This document shows positions 21,877-32,898 of a stretch of DNA of 64,000 nucleotides, in pieces. Source of the DNA: Microthyrium microscopicum. Taxonomy: Eukaryota > Ascomycota > Dothideomycetes > Microthyriales > Microthyriaceae. Both the position numbers and the translations under genes were made by a program. Numbering within the stretch: the stretch's first letter is position 1; each line of letters starts with the position of its first letter. The stretch lies in NCBI GenBank assembly GCA_010405405.1, contig MU004239.1, positions 1,614,532 to 1,678,531 on the forward strand, read 5' to 3'. The notes beneath the pieces were generated by a model, which saw only the letters and a list, made by a program, of their open reading frames with translations, did not search any database and was not told where the DNA came from.

Positions 21877-22220
21877 TTTGCCGGAAATCGAAGACGCACG
21901 CGCACAAGAGTCAGATATATATGCTAGAAGTATCAAATCTTGATATCCCACTTTTTCTCACAGATTTACTTTTATTTCGACTTCAAGTTTGTCATGCTGA
22001 GTGGAGGAAATCAAGCGGCTACTCCCGCATAGTGTAAGCTTGACATGGGACAGTGGAGTTGATGATGGAAGAACTCAAAACTCCACAGTGATTCCTTCAA
22101 ATTGACAGCGATATCTACATTCCTCTTAATAATTCTAGCATCATTTGAATAGCTCACCATTTCCACTTTACCGCAACACCAGCAATAATATACTTGCTGT
22201 AATACATCCAGATTAGCCAA
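21877..22220. other. intergenic
   Basis: Short region between the Rpr2-type gene and SHB17 on the same strand. Nothing else is seen. Confidence 0.5.
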
Positions 22221-23127
22221 ATGGCCGACCAAGTAACCCCGCGGCTCTTCATCATACGACATGGCGAGACAGAATGGTCCCTTAACGGACGGTACCAGCC
22301 GCCCATGAAGACCTTTTCAAGCTTTAATCTAACACAGCTACAGACATACCGGTAGCACCGATATCCCGCTCACAGCAAATGGCGAGAAGCGAGTCATCGC
22401 CACCGGCAAAGCACTCGTCGGCAAAGACAGAATGATAGTGCCCGGCGATTTAGCACACATGTACCTTCCCTCAATCTCCCAAGTCTTCCCAGCTTCCAAA
22501 CATCTAACAGGCTTTTCAGATATGTGTCCCCACGCAAGCGGGCCCAACGCACACTGGAGCTCCTCGGCATTGGCTGCCGCGAGAAATTCCCCTGGCACGA
22601 CTCACACAATGGCGCAGAAGTAAGAACTGACGCGTCCATTGAGATCACAGAAGCCGTGCGAGAGTGGGACTATGGTGGTTATGAAGGCAAAACGAGTGCG
22701 CAGATTCGCGTGGAAAGGAATGAGAAGGGGTTGTCTGAGAACTGGGATATTTGGTCTCAGGGGTGTCCAGGTGGAGAGTGAGTTATACCTACTGCCTAAT
22801 AACTACTATGTTTACCGTGCTGATGCTTCATCTAGGTCACCGCAGCAGGTAGAGGAGAGGCTGGACAAGCTCATTGCAGAGATCCGCGCCAAATGGCATG
22901 CGCCCGTGATGGGCAAGGACAGGAAAGGATGTGGGCCTGGTGATGTGTTGGTGGTGGCTCATGGACATATTGGAAGAGCGTTTGTTGCGCGGTGGGTGGG
23001 TAAGAATATTATGGAGAATCCGTCTTTGATATTGGAGGCTGGTGGTGTTGGGTGCTTGAGTTATGAGCATCATAATATCAAGGAGCCGGCGATCGTCTTG
23101 GGAGCTGCTTTTACGGTTCCGCAGTAG
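22221..23127 (+). CDS. SHB17: histidine-phosphatase family, sedoheptulose-1,7-bisphosphatase-like
   Basis: Four exons, 22221-22291, 22344-22460, 22520-22777 and 22836-23127, all GT-AG, give 245 aa. The catalytic RHGETEW motif with the phospho-accepting histidine is near residue 15. SPRKRAQRT, REWDYGGYEG and the second histidine in VVAHGHIGRAF follow. The C-terminal LEAGGVGCLSYEHHNIKEPAI closely resembles the end of yeast Shb17 (LDAGGIGVLSYAHHNIDEPAL). Shb17 hydrolyses sedoheptulose 1,7-bisphosphate in riboneogenesis, feeding the non-oxidative pentose phosphate pathway in the cytosol. The protein is slightly shorter than yeast Shb17 (271 aa), with a reduced insert before the C-terminal motif. 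A general phosphoglycerate-mutase-like phosphatase is the alternative. Confidence 0.87.
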
Positions 23128-23415
23128 CAGATGTTAGAGTAGCAATGTGTTGTCTTCATCGAAGTACTGCTAGATATCCGGTTAGTGTCATGCTCCCTAT
23201 CAAATGCTTCTTTCAGAACATACCCGAATGAGGATGCTACACGCAACATTGATGGAACACGCTCAACGACCACCATCAACTCATTAATTAATAGTACATT
23301 TTACGTAAACTCATAAGGGCTGTATACCACCCAGATGCCTACAAAATCTAATGCTACAATGCGTCCCCAAGAACCGGTACTCCCTTGAACGCCTTCACCA
23401 ATTGCTACTCGACTC

Positions 23416-25129
23416 CTAAACATTATTCACAAAGTGGAAAAACTCAAACTCGGGCGCCCCACCAGCAACCTTATCCGCACTATTCGGCTTCTTGATCCGC
23501 GGACAAAACTTTTGCGCATCTGCGCGCCATTGTTGGTGCCCCATATACATGCCTGGGAAGACCTTGGGAAAGTCGTTTTTGAAGCTTTCAATGTTCTTCT
23601 CCCATGGCTTGAATAGCTTGCTATAGTGCATTACGACAAATTGGGAGTGTAGTTCGCCGAGGGCGCCGCGATTCGGATGTGTGCCGGGTTGGTATGGGTA
23701 CGGCGGTGGTTGTTCTGGTGCTTTTGGTTTGGCTGGTGCGCTTGGAACGGTGGGAGGAGAGGCGGGTTTTGACGGTGCTGCAGCTGCTTGAGCAGGTGTT
23801 GATGGTGGGGAATCTGCGTGGGCGTTGGAATCAGGATGTGGAGGGTCTGGTTGCTTGGGTTTGGATTCAATGCTTGGATCGGATGCTTTGGTTTTATCTT
23901 CGGCGGCTTTTGCTGCGGCATTCTCTGTGGTTAGATATATTAGTGTCTAGTTGTAGAACCGACGCGATTGGGAGCAACTTACTCTCCTCCTCGGCTTTGG
24001 CTTTTTGCTTCTCCTTTTCAGCCTCTTCAGGTGTGAGGATTTCACCCAAGTCCTCGTCCTTAAGATCATCATCGACTTTGAGTTCTTGCCTCTTCTTCAA
24101 TTTATGCGGTGCTGGTACATCAGTAGGCGCCCATTGCTCTTCCTTCTTCTCCTCTTTCGCAGGTTGAGGCGCTTTGTCACCTCCAGAATTGATCTGAAGT
24201 ACTTCCCAAAGATCTTCCAATTTGGCTTTGCTGTACTCCTTGACCATTCCCTCTCGATGTAGATCTCCTTCTGGTCGGAACCATTTTGGCAAATCCCAGT
24301 CAACGAAATGGCTATCTTGTGCGCCATATTGTCCGGGTAGAAGCATGGCAGTCGACTCAAAAACCTGATTGATCAGATCAAAGTCAAACTCCGAGTCTTT
24401 TAGCTTTCCCATCGCAGTCTCAACCTCGGTCCAAAGTCGATCACTGAGAGATATGACCATGAGTGAAGTGCTTATGAAATGATCGCCCTTCCAATATGCT
24501 CGTGGTGCCGCAAGGTCGGTTGAAGGCAGATTGAACAAGGAATCGATTGGATGGTAAATGTATTGATCGGCATCGAGGACGATAACGCGGCGCAAGTCAT
24601 GCTCGATTTGGTGCATCTTGAACGCATACAGCTTCAGTAAGGAGCCCTCCTTTGGATTACTTCGTGGATGAGGATGTGTAGGTATTGGCGTCACGCTGAC
24701 GGTAACGTTCTGCGTCTCCATCGCTTCTACATATTCTTTTGTGACCTTATCTGTAACGAATGCGAATATGCGATGGGGAGTGCGAAAGTGTCTTAGTCGT
24801 TCAATGTTGATCAAGGCTGAACAGGCGTATTCGTCTTTCGTCGCGTAGAAAACGTATGCGAAGGGAGTTTTACGGAAAAGCATTGGACTGCCCGTGGGCG
24901 CTGGTATTGCCGACTCTGTCGTTGTCGCGGGCACTGGTAGATCGGCATAATGAACTCGTTCTGGTTTTTGTTGATCTGGAGCAGCTAAGGGTTCATGTGG
25001 TTGTTGTATAATGGGAAGGTTGTTATGAGCGGGGGCATGTAATCTGCCACTTTGACCGCGAAAGAGCCATGTTAAGCATACTAAGCCAAAAACAACGGCA
25101 CCGATAATACGAGGGAATTTGGCCAACAT
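23416..25129 (-). CDS. GT8-family glycosyltransferase (GNT1/glycogenin-like), type II membrane protein
   Basis: Two exons, 25129-23983 and 23924-23416, with a 58-nt intron in phase 1 (CTAAC branch, CCACAG acceptor), give 551 aa. Residues 7-24 form a single membrane anchor after a short basic N-terminus, so the catalytic domain is lumenal (Golgi or ER). The domain starts AYVFYATKDEYACSALINIERL and has the metal-binding DxD in VIVLDADQYIYHPID. A lysine-rich acidic coiled segment and a Pro/Ala/Ser-rich stretch follow (about 340-470), then a conserved end (HSQFVVMHYSKLFKPWE). The pattern fits fungal GT8 enzymes related to glycogenin and to yeast Gnt1. Donor and acceptor sugars cannot be read from sequence. 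The long low-complexity insert is unusual within one domain. Confidence 0.85.
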
Positions 25130-25845
25130 ATTGTCTGGGAGATATGGGAAAGAAAGGGAGAACTAGAGGGGAGGAATCCCTTGGGAAGCTCTAGTGGTAT
25201 CGTAGATGGTGTACTCGTATGGCAGCCGTGTGGTACCTCCTATGTTGCACAGTACCAAAGATCAAAGAAGTTCAGTGTGACAAAGTAACAGACATTAGAT
25301 TTATGGTTATTCGCATTTCGCGACGAAGAAGATGCAAGGTAAATGAAGAAGGTGGAGAAATGAACAAGGAAATCGGGGAAAGAATGAGGTTGAAGTTCAG
25401 CTCAAGCTCTTGGCATGGCCTAGAAGGAAAGCGAATAGGGGTCGTAGACTCGTGGTGTTGTTGGTATCGTGTTTGCAGGGATCCATCATCCATGTCTACA
25501 GATGGCAGATGCTATAAAAAGAATCCACTTGATCTGTCAAAAATCGTTGCAGTTTCAAACCGTAGATATATCAATTTGATTACGTTTGTCCGTATTATTA
25601 GAGGCATACCAGACAATCGAATCATGAGAGCATAGCATCGGTCCTGTGCTTACTTGACCTTTTCATTCACTAATATGGATGGAAAATATGGTTGTGCAAA
25701 GAGCAAGTTAAAAATAACTTATTTTCCATTTCCAGACTCAAGACCGAAACTTCCACAGCTGGAAACAATGAGTTCATGGTTTGATACCGTATGATTCTTG
25801 AGAATATTGTAAGTGTCGAGGTGCAAGGCATTTGACAAGCTGTCG
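25130..25845. other. intergenic
   Basis: Promoter of the GT8 gene and 3' side of LIN1. No supported gene. Confidence 0.5.
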
Positions 25846-27228
25846 TTACCCAAATACAGTTTCTGATATCCAGTCACTTGTACCGATCTTCCGATACTCA
25901 ACTCCCTCCCCAAAGTATCCTGCGTCGTTCCATGACCGCATAGTAGGAACATCATAAGGGCCGTGGCTTTCTCCACCATCTCGTGCATCAGCCCATCTGT
26001 ACTCCCACTGAGACGTTTCGTCCAGTTCTTCGTCTTCGTCATCCTGGCCGCCCGGAACAGACCAAGCATCGCCAGTTTCTCGCTGGAATTGCCGCATCAA
26101 CAATTCGCGTTCTGTGTCGTAGATCTGATCTTGACCACGAGCAAGAAGCTCATCCGCTGCACCAGTAATGCTCTCCACAGACTCCTTGCGCTTAGTCTCT
26201 GCAGGATCCTCTTCTTTAGCCTCCTTGTCGACGTCCATAGAGTCGGAGTTTTTGTTTCGTTTCTTGTTCTTTTGCCACTTTGGTTTTTGCTTCGGTCTGT
26301 CCTTATTTAATCGAGCCAGTAGCTCTAGAATGGTTTCTCCGGGATGTAAATGTGATATAAGAGTGGAGAGTAAGTCGCTGGTCAGGATTGCGTCTCGCTC
26401 CATGGCTTTCGACCGTCGTTCTTCCTCCCGCTTTTCCTCTGCCTCTTGAGCCTTTTTCATCTCTTTCTTTGACACGCCTTCCAGCCAAGTATCGTGCATC
26501 GCATTCGGATCTGCCTTGCGGACAAAATTCCCCGTCTCGTCAAAACGACCTTCCTCACCCTCGGCAGTCATATTGAAAGCGTCTATCCGCGGCGCATGCT
26601 TTTTCTTCGCACCCGCACCAAGCTCTAATTCATCCTCATCATCTCCAATCGCATCCCGCCCCTCATCTCCCCCACTTTCGCTATCATCCTCGTCGTCCGA
26701 AATCTCCTTGACATCCTGCGTCTGCCCCTTCTCGTCCTTCAAATCAAACACATTCGCCCCCGCCCGACTTCCAAACACCTGCCCCTCAATCTTATCCGCA
26801 TCCATAAACTTGACCGTCTTTTTCTTCTTCTTCTGGACATCCGGATCATCCTCATCCCCTGCGCCAGCCTCTTCCTCCGAAGCGAACATATCCTCATCCG
26901 ACTCCTCCGCCTTCTGCGCCCGCTTCTTTTGCCGCGCTTTATCCGCCGCTCTTGCGTCAAAGTTATCGTTTTCAGAATCGCTGTCGTAGCCGTCGAGATT
27001 TACAGCGGAGCGCTTGGTGCCAGGGCCTTTGCCGATGGAGTCGAGTTCTAGAACAGCGGCATCGTCAGCGTCAATGTCTTCGTCGGCTTCGGCGACGAGC
27101 TGGGAGGGGTTGCGCGCGTCGAAGCGGAGCTTTTTCGAGGCGGGTTCCAGGTTGTCTGCTTGGTGGGTGCGGAGGAATTCTTCGCCGGCGCGTTTGGGGC
27201 GGGCGGAGGGGCCGGCTCGTCTTGACAT
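25846..27228 (-). CDS. LIN1: LIN1/CD2BP2-like GYF-domain spliceosome protein
   Basis: Single exon, 460 aa. The first 330 residues are charged and mostly disordered, with acidic and Lys-rich tracts and the conserved RIDAFNMTAEGEEGRFDETGNF block and DTWLEGV that mark the Lin1/CD2BP2 (U5-52K) family. The C-terminal 60 residues are a GYF domain: WEYRWADARDGGESHGPYDV followed by MRSWNDAGYF and GVEYRKIG, with the GPY/GYF-type residues present. The family binds the U5 snRNP component Prp6 and Prp8-associated proteins through proline-rich ligands and acts in nuclear pre-mRNA splicing. The start is the ATG at 27228, followed by the usual basic N-terminus. Confidence 0.93.
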   Translation of the reverse strand: MSRRAGPSARPKRAGEEFLRTHQADNLEPASKKLRFDARNPSQLVAEADEDIDADDAAVLELDSIGKGPGTKRSAVNLDGYDSDSENDNFDARAADKARQKKRAQKAEESDEDMFASEEEAGAGDEDDPDVQKKKKKTVKFMDADKIEGQVFGSRAGANVFDLKDEKGQTQDVKEISDDEDDSESGGDEGRDAIGDDEDELELGAGAKKKHAPRIDAFNMTAEGEEGRFDETGNFVRKADPNAMHDTWLEGVSKKEMKKAQEAEEKREEERRSKAMERDAILTSDLLSTLISHLHPGETILELLARLNKDRPKQKPKWQKNKKRNKNSDSMDVDKEAKEEDPAETKRKESVESITGAADELLARGQDQIYDTERELLMRQFQRETGDAWSVPGGQDDEDEELDETSQWEYRWADARDGGESHGPYDVPTMRSWNDAGYFGEGVEYRKIGTSDWISETVFG

Positions 27229-27800
27229 CTTGGCGGAATTGTAAGTGTGGAAGATATAGGTTAAGAGCGTGGTGGTGAGGCTGTTCAGTTCACGTCGTTT
27301 GAAGGTCGCAAAATGAATGTGGTCATTATGACTACCAAATGTCGGTTCCGCCTACCATTTAGAGACTAGCGTTGTTGCTTTTCAGCCTTGTTCAGCCTTG
27401 CACGCTTTCCAGCGATCGTCTTGTGATTTATTGTTTGCATTTCTCTACCTATGCTTTCAACGAGATTGAAACATTGAGTTCGGTCGGAATTTTTTACTGA
27501 GAAGAGCTATTTCGGATTCTAGTCACGCATGCATTTATGGTACACAACTGGTGGTCGTTATAAGGCAAATCAATTTTCCACTGGTGAGTATGAGAAGTCA
27601 TCAACAAGCTGAACCAGTTCCATATAGATTATTGGACCGTCAATATCCAAGCAGCACGTCAATTGATCCCCCGTACCAGCCGCCATGATTATTTTGAGTC
27701 CTAAGTCACCCAGAAGCCTGCTAGCATTTCTGTCAATTGAGTGCTAGATATGCAAAAGAATTCGGCAGAGGAGGCTCACTCTATACGTTGTTCAAGGGCA
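27229..27800. other. intergenic
   Basis: LIN1 promoter and 3' side of paralogue A. Nothing else is supported. Confidence 0.5.
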
Positions 27801-28466
27801 TTAGTTTTCCACGAATGTTTTGAATGCCGCCCGGAATTGTTCTTGTGATTTCGCAGCAAATTTGACTCCCTGGACCAATGATTCAAAGGTCGAGCGTTCC
27901 GAACCATGGGCTACGCAGACGCATTGTTCATCCATCACATCATGCCATGTTGGTTCCAGCTGGAACAGCTTGCTGAAAGTTGCTTTCTCTTTCCTGAAGA
28001 ACTTGGTCCAAACACCGTGTGTGACGCATAGGAAGTCTGCATCTTTCACAAAAGCCGGACCTATTCTCATAGCTTCGAGACATACATCGGTGACAAAGAT
28101 GGGATGCTGACCGTCTCTATCAAGAGAAGATCTGAAGCTTTGATTGTGTAGATCGGAAAGAGACCACACGGCGAGGACTGGAATTGCATCGGGTAGTTTG
28201 CGTTCTTGGATTTGTTGTAGAGCAGTGGCGTCTAAATGACGGATATCATAGAACTGGCCACTTTCTCGCAGCTCAGATTGGATAGTGTAGCTTTCGAACG
28301 TGGGAAATAAATCATGAAGCAGCGAAGTCCACAAGTTATGACGCGCTGTTGCATTATCGTCTTTAGGTGAGCTGTTGAGTACAATAGCAAGATATGTTTG
28401 CATTGCGACATGGTTTGCGTGCAGTATCATTCCCTCCACTTCTTCTTGCGAGTCTGAATCTGACAT
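27801..28466 (-). CDS. paralogue A of an unrecognised four-gene family, 221 aa
   Basis: Single coding exon starting MSDSDSQEEVEGMILHANHV. I do not recognise a named domain. It shares with the next three genes an N-terminal helical block ending RHNLWTSLLHDLFPTFESYT (compare RRNLWIAVLNSLFPTSEGYL in paralogue D), a hydrophobic strand in the middle and a late block ADFLCVTHGVWTKFFRKEKATFSKLF. It is the most divergent of the four and lacks the C-terminal A-DR-E-YIKN motif. A likely 5' UTR intron lies upstream (28572-28521: GTAAAC donor, CCAG acceptor). It is divergently oriented to B. No signal peptide or membrane segment is seen, so it is probably cytosolic or nuclear. Confidence 0.7.
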   Translation of the reverse strand: MSDSDSQEEVEGMILHANHVAMQTYLAIVLNSSPKDDNATARHNLWTSLLHDLFPTFESYTIQSELRESGQFYDIRHLDATALQQIQERKLPDAIPVLAVWSLSDLHNQSFRSSLDRDGQHPIFVTDVCLEAMRIGPAFVKDADFLCVTHGVWTKFFRKEKATFSKLFQLEPTWHDVMDEQCVCVAHGSERSTFESLVQGVKFAAKSQEQFRAAFKTFVEN

Positions 28467-29571
28467 GGTGTTGCTCTGCTTGCGATGTCTTCATGTACTT
28501 AAACGGTCACTTTTCTATGTCTGGCGGCCAAATGTAAGCGTTAAAGATTGTCATAGGGATACTCTTGTTTACCTTTGAAGTTGCGCGCGAAGACGCAGAA
28601 TTTGTGGTTCGTGGACGGCAGTAGGACGGAAGATTATTCGAAGTGCTTAAAGAGTTGATATGTTGGACGGGCAAGACTTGCTACAAGGAACATTGTCAGC
28701 ATAGTACTGGCAGTGAAGCTATCCCAAGCCTTGATTTGAGCCAGCATTCAGTGCTTGAAGACTTACCAACTTTGGTGGGACTTCAATTTCTGACGCATTC
28801 GCATGTCAGGAAACGGAGCTACAATCAAGCGGCTAGTTATTCCCTTCTCTTGGCGTGAAATGACTTCCCCGTCATTGCCATTCATCCCACCCGTCCCAGC
28901 TCATACAGGGAGATTGAATTCCTGAAAGAAGTAGGCTAGTGGTGGCATTGACAGCACGAACGATATATACGACAGATTGACAGGTCCAGGCTTGCCCTAT
29001 TGACGCAGGCTATATTGTAGTTTCTACTTACAGTAGCGGGAGTGATAAGATTTAAATCTTGAGTCCAGAAGAATCAGTGACGCAGCTACCGTTGAGGATT
29101 TAGCTTCGCGTCAATACTGAATTCACCTGTCTGTCTATTTCAATCTTTGAGCACTGAAGTTTGATGAGCCTTCTACCCGATTCTCTTACAGTCGAGTTTC
29201 CCGACCAAGCGCTTCAAAGAACCACAGCCTTGCTCTCTTCTTCAAGCATTCATCCATTGCGCCAACACAATCCTCTAGAAATGATTTGACAATAAATATT
29301 CGTCCAAAACCAGGTCAGTGTCTTCCGAAACATGCTTCTTGCCGTCTGCCTCATTCAAGGAATAATCAATTTGCTTTCCTGCCAGAGCGAGGCATGTCAG
29401 TAGTGCATTCGACTTGAAAGTAGCAAATCGGCCAAAAGATGGGGCAGAAACGCAATGTAAAGAATCAAGATACTAACGCATCTCAGCTGTAATCCTGAAT
29501 TTGCTCTCCATTTCCGGCCCCATTGCTGAACGGCGCACCTCAGACCATATACTGATCTCTACGATAACACT
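28467..29571. other. divergent region between paralogues A and B, with UTR introns
   Basis: No coding gene is supported. On the right a probable 5' UTR intron of paralogue B spans 29314-29486 (donor CCAG/GTCAGT, TACTAACG branch at about 29471-29478, acceptor TCTCAG). On the left one of paralogue A spans 28521-28572. Confidence 0.45.
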
Positions 29572-30189
29572 ATGGAAGGCGAAGCAACTGCCACGCTGGA
29601 CGGCAAAATCCTCAACGAGGGCAATGTGTTATTCAAATCATTGCTCAACTCACCTAGTCCCAGTGAATGTGCGGATGATATGAAGGTGCGAAGTCTTTGG
29701 TATGCAATCATGTCCAGTTTGTGCCAACCATCGAATGAGTACGAACTTGAGGTTCACGAGACACAAGAGGCTTACTGTATTGTCTATGCCCTCAGCTATC
29801 ACACGAACAACTCCGGGCCTTCTAAGCAACAGCAAGAACGGCAATTCTTTGAGCTCGTGGTCCTGTCCGCTGACGATCACCCTCGTTTTCCATATGGCGA
29901 CAAAAAAAACCCATCTCGCATTCGCTCAAGCGACATGGGCGAAGTCGACGAGTGGCTGGTTGACAATGATCCATCGTGCTTCCTTGGTATGGCTACCAGA
30001 AATCATATCAAGCTCTTTCGGAGGGTCAGCAACAAGACATACGAAGCACTTACGGAACTTCCTAATCGCTTCTACATGAACAAAGCCCAAGATCGATACA
30101 ATTTTGAAATCGCTTTCGACTACATCAAAAACGCCTCACGCACTCACGATATCCTGAAGACAATGGTTATCGAGAAAGGCAGTGACTGA
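29572..30189 (+). CDS. paralogue B of the unrecognised family, 205 aa
   Basis: Single coding exon, MEGEATATLDGKILNEGNVL to TGA. The DGKILN start motif is shared with C and D. Then come an LW...IMSSL...SNEYEL block, a variable middle with hydrophobic strands (FFELVVLSADDHP), FLGMATRNHIKLFRRVS, and the family's closing motif KAQDRYNFEIAFDYIKNASR. Its pieces align with C and D in order, but overall identity is low, so the copies are old or fast-evolving. A 5' UTR intron precedes the ATG by 85 bp. The function is unknown; the protein looks soluble and intracellular. Confidence 0.72.
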   Translation: MEGEATATLDGKILNEGNVLFKSLLNSPSPSECADDMKVRSLWYAIMSSLCQPSNEYELEVHETQEAYCIVYALSYHTNNSGPSKQQQERQFFELVVLSADDHPRFPYGDKKNPSRIRSSDMGEVDEWLVDNDPSCFLGMATRNHIKLFRRVSNKTYEALTELPNRFYMNKAQDRYNFEIAFDYIKNASRTHDILKTMVIEKGSD

Positions 30190-31214
30190 ATTGGCACGCT
30201 CCGGGGCAATGGCAGTTAGGTAATGGATCTTGTGGTGTGTCGTGGACCGTGGTGCGTGGAAACTGGAAACAAGAAGAAATTATGGGCACAGAAGCAGATT
30301 GAAAACTTGAACAACTCTTTCTAAAAAGTGTACCGAGAGGATGAACTCTAAAAATAGGCAGCTAGATGGCGCAAAAGCGCATTAGGAAAAGCTTGAAGGC
30401 ATATCAGTTTCCGCAATAAACTCGGTGCGAGCTTTTCTCCACATGGGTGTCTCGAAATCCATCTTTAGCTTTCCTGTCCATTCTACGACTTGGCCTGCCA
30501 TACTCATCACCAAAAGTGTCTCCGTTTGGTCTTGTTTACTAATACTCAGACATGCTCACTATATGCTTCTCAAGGGTTTGAAGCAAGCTAGGATATGTAT
30601 ACCTCTGGAAACTACCTGGGTACCTCGTATCGTCTTCTGCCAGGCAACGACGCACAGTACGTGGAGTCACGAGAGATACTACAAATGAAGTATAAACCGT
30701 CTGTCCGTAGTACTACATCCGTAACAGAATTGAATAAGGGAAGCATCTCGTCTTATGAACAACCTTCCAAAGATATATAGATCAGTGACTAAAGTGAATG
30801 TTGATATCTTTAGCGCCCTTACTAATTTAAAGGCTCAAGCAGCTCAGGAGCACCATATATCCAGAACTGGGGGTAGTTCGCCTACCTCACTGATACAGTT
30901 TCCAGTAACTTCCGGCTTGTACCGTTGTACGTGTGTTTGTCTGGTCTTGTCATTCTGATACTAGGCGTTGAACCTTTGAGGTTAACAAACATTGCGAACA
31001 TACCAACCTTCAAAGTCAGATTCTGAGTCTTACGAATGCCATATCCACCACCAGTCTCACAAACTGTCTCTCACTCACAGCCTCCGCTATAGTTCTGGAC
31101 GATGCAGTAGTCCATACACATATTCTAGGCAGGCTGTGAAGATAGTGGGCTGAACCTGAACAGCTTACTCATAACTATAGGCGACAAGTGTTATTCAGAC
31201 ACAGTGCAACAGTT
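30190..31214. other. intergenic between paralogues B and C
   Basis: Several 60-90 codon frames are present but none is supported. I looked for a decayed fifth copy of the family here and saw no clear FLG...FYKK or DR...YIKN motif. Confidence 0.4.
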
Positions 31215-32315
31215 ATGGAGAAGAAGGATGGGAAGGTCCTGAACACCCGGCAGGAAAATGCTTTCTTGAGCCAGCTTCTCAACGAGGTCTCAAAACATAA
31301 GGGAAGGTCTCCGACCACCCTTGTTCGACTCCTGTTTGGTTACGTGCTAGATAGAGTATTCCCAGCAGTTGAAAACTATAGTCATTGGTATGCCAACTTG
31401 GAAGATGAAGGTCTTACATCTCTGATCCAAGTCAACATCATGCAACCAAATGATGCTGTCGATTCAACATTAAAATCGGAGGATGACTTCCAAAACACCG
31501 ACGAACCAGAGGACTGGCGAATCCTACTTCTCCTCCTTCAGCCAAACCCGTCATTATGGGAACACACAACCGGATTCCATTCAGTGGGCGACGGCTTTCC
31601 TTGGTGGTTCGAGTTTGACAAAAATGACGAGGTACTACGCAACTTGAAAATATTCCACTTCCTTGGAATTGCCGAGAAAACAAGCATCAGATTCTACAAG
31701 AAAACCACCATCTCTGGGCCCTTAGTGAAATTTGAAGAGATCTTCGAGAGCCCAGAGAGCCTTGATCTGACAAAAGCTGCCGATCGATATATCTTCGAAG
31801 AAGTCATCGAATACATAAAGAAATTCGTGAAAGGCATTCATCTCCACGACCAAAGCAGCTACCATCACATTATAGCCCAACAATTGAATTCAGAAGTTGA
31901 CAGACTAATCGGAAACACCGAGGAGATAAGCAATGAAATACAACGTCACTCTGATGAGCTTGTCCATTTGATCCAGGAATCCCAGCGTCTAAATCAGGGA
32001 ATCCAGCCGCAAAACCACGAGGGTCCGAATCTTGTGCAACAGCTTCAGGAGGTTTTACATAACGCCCACACGCGGACCTTGGAAGTCTTGCGTCTCTACG
32101 AGACGAAAAATCAGAATGAAAATCAGATACAGGTTTACAATGCCGAGAAGGAGCGTCTACATCAGGAGGGAAAGCGAAAAGGTGAAGAAAGTGGTCGGCT
32201 GCTGGAAGGGATCGATGAATTGTTGGACCAGATCAAAGCCCAGCAGATCCAGGCGCGAAAAGATAGATTAGACGAAAAGAACGGAAGCGATCTTGACTCA
32301 GAGTCAGATGATTAG
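31215..32315 (+). CDS. paralogue C of the unrecognised family with coiled-coil tail, 366 aa
   Basis: Starts at the ATG at 31215 (MEKKDGKVLNTRQENAFLSQ); the frame is open for nine more codons upstream but without an ATG. The family core has LL...VLDRVFPAVENYS, a hydrophobic strand ILLLLLQPNPS, KIFHFLGIAEKTSIRFYKK and LTKAADRYIFEEVIEYIKKF. From about residue 225 a long Gln/Glu/Leu-rich region has heptad spacing typical of a coiled coil and ends in an acidic SDLDSESDD. This tail is absent from A and B and only hinted at in D. It suggests that C acts as an oligomer or scaffold, which is inference. Confidence 0.74.
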   Translation: MEKKDGKVLNTRQENAFLSQLLNEVSKHKGRSPTTLVRLLFGYVLDRVFPAVENYSHWYANLEDEGLTSLIQVNIMQPNDAVDSTLKSEDDFQNTDEPEDWRILLLLLQPNPSLWEHTTGFHSVGDGFPWWFEFDKNDEVLRNLKIFHFLGIAEKTSIRFYKKTTISGPLVKFEEIFESPESLDLTKAADRYIFEEVIEYIKKFVKGIHLHDQSSYHHIIAQQLNSEVDRLIGNTEEISNEIQRHSDELVHLIQESQRLNQGIQPQNHEGPNLVQQLQEVLHNAHTRTLEVLRLYETKNQNENQIQVYNAEKERLHQEGKRKGEESGRLLEGIDELLDQIKAQQIQARKDRLDEKNGSDLDSESDD

Positions 32316-32898
32316 GGAAATGATAGAGCACATTTATTCTGGAATATAAAGCACTTGTGCGGTGGATTGTTTCGTTGACGAGCAAGACAAATTGACAGAT
32401 ACAGAAACCCCAATGTAATAGCGAGAGGAGGGTGCCGGTTGCCGTGACCTTGGGAATATCTGATGAACGCATCAAATCTTTGAGCAATTGAAATACTAAT
32501 GCGTGCTTCCCCATCTAGGCAATATACTCCTCCAGTGCCTCATCGCCAAGGTTCACTGAATGACATAGGCAGTATCAGTGCCTACTTTGTATAGAGATTG
32601 GTGGTCCTCAGTGACTGATCGTTCTCAAAATTATCGTGTATTCACTGGGTTCTCTCATTTTGGAGACTCCATGTCTGATTGTCTGACCATCAACGAAACG
32701 TCTCGAGACTATAAAATCAAAATTTCTTCGTCCCTCTGAGCACCAACACATCTTCAACACCACAGCATTTCTTTAATAGTCCTTTTGGGCGAATCGACAC
32801 AGACACCAGGTAAGTGGTAGCAGCACGAAGTGAGAGTTAGAAAGCTGATCTACATTGTATAGAAACCACATCTCTCCAAGGCCCCACACGGCAACTTC
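32316..32898. other. intergenic with UTR intron of paralogue D
   Basis: No gene is seen. A probable 5' UTR intron of paralogue D occupies 32810-32862 (CCAG/GTAAGT donor, TATAG acceptor), 36 bp before the ATG. Confidence 0.45.

Noticed and set aside
26516-26989. Plus-strand 157-codon Ser-rich ORF
   Set aside because: Antisense shadow of the acidic and Lys-rich region of LIN1.
30190-31214. Possible fifth decayed member of the paralogue family
   Set aside because: No family motif could be found in any frame.
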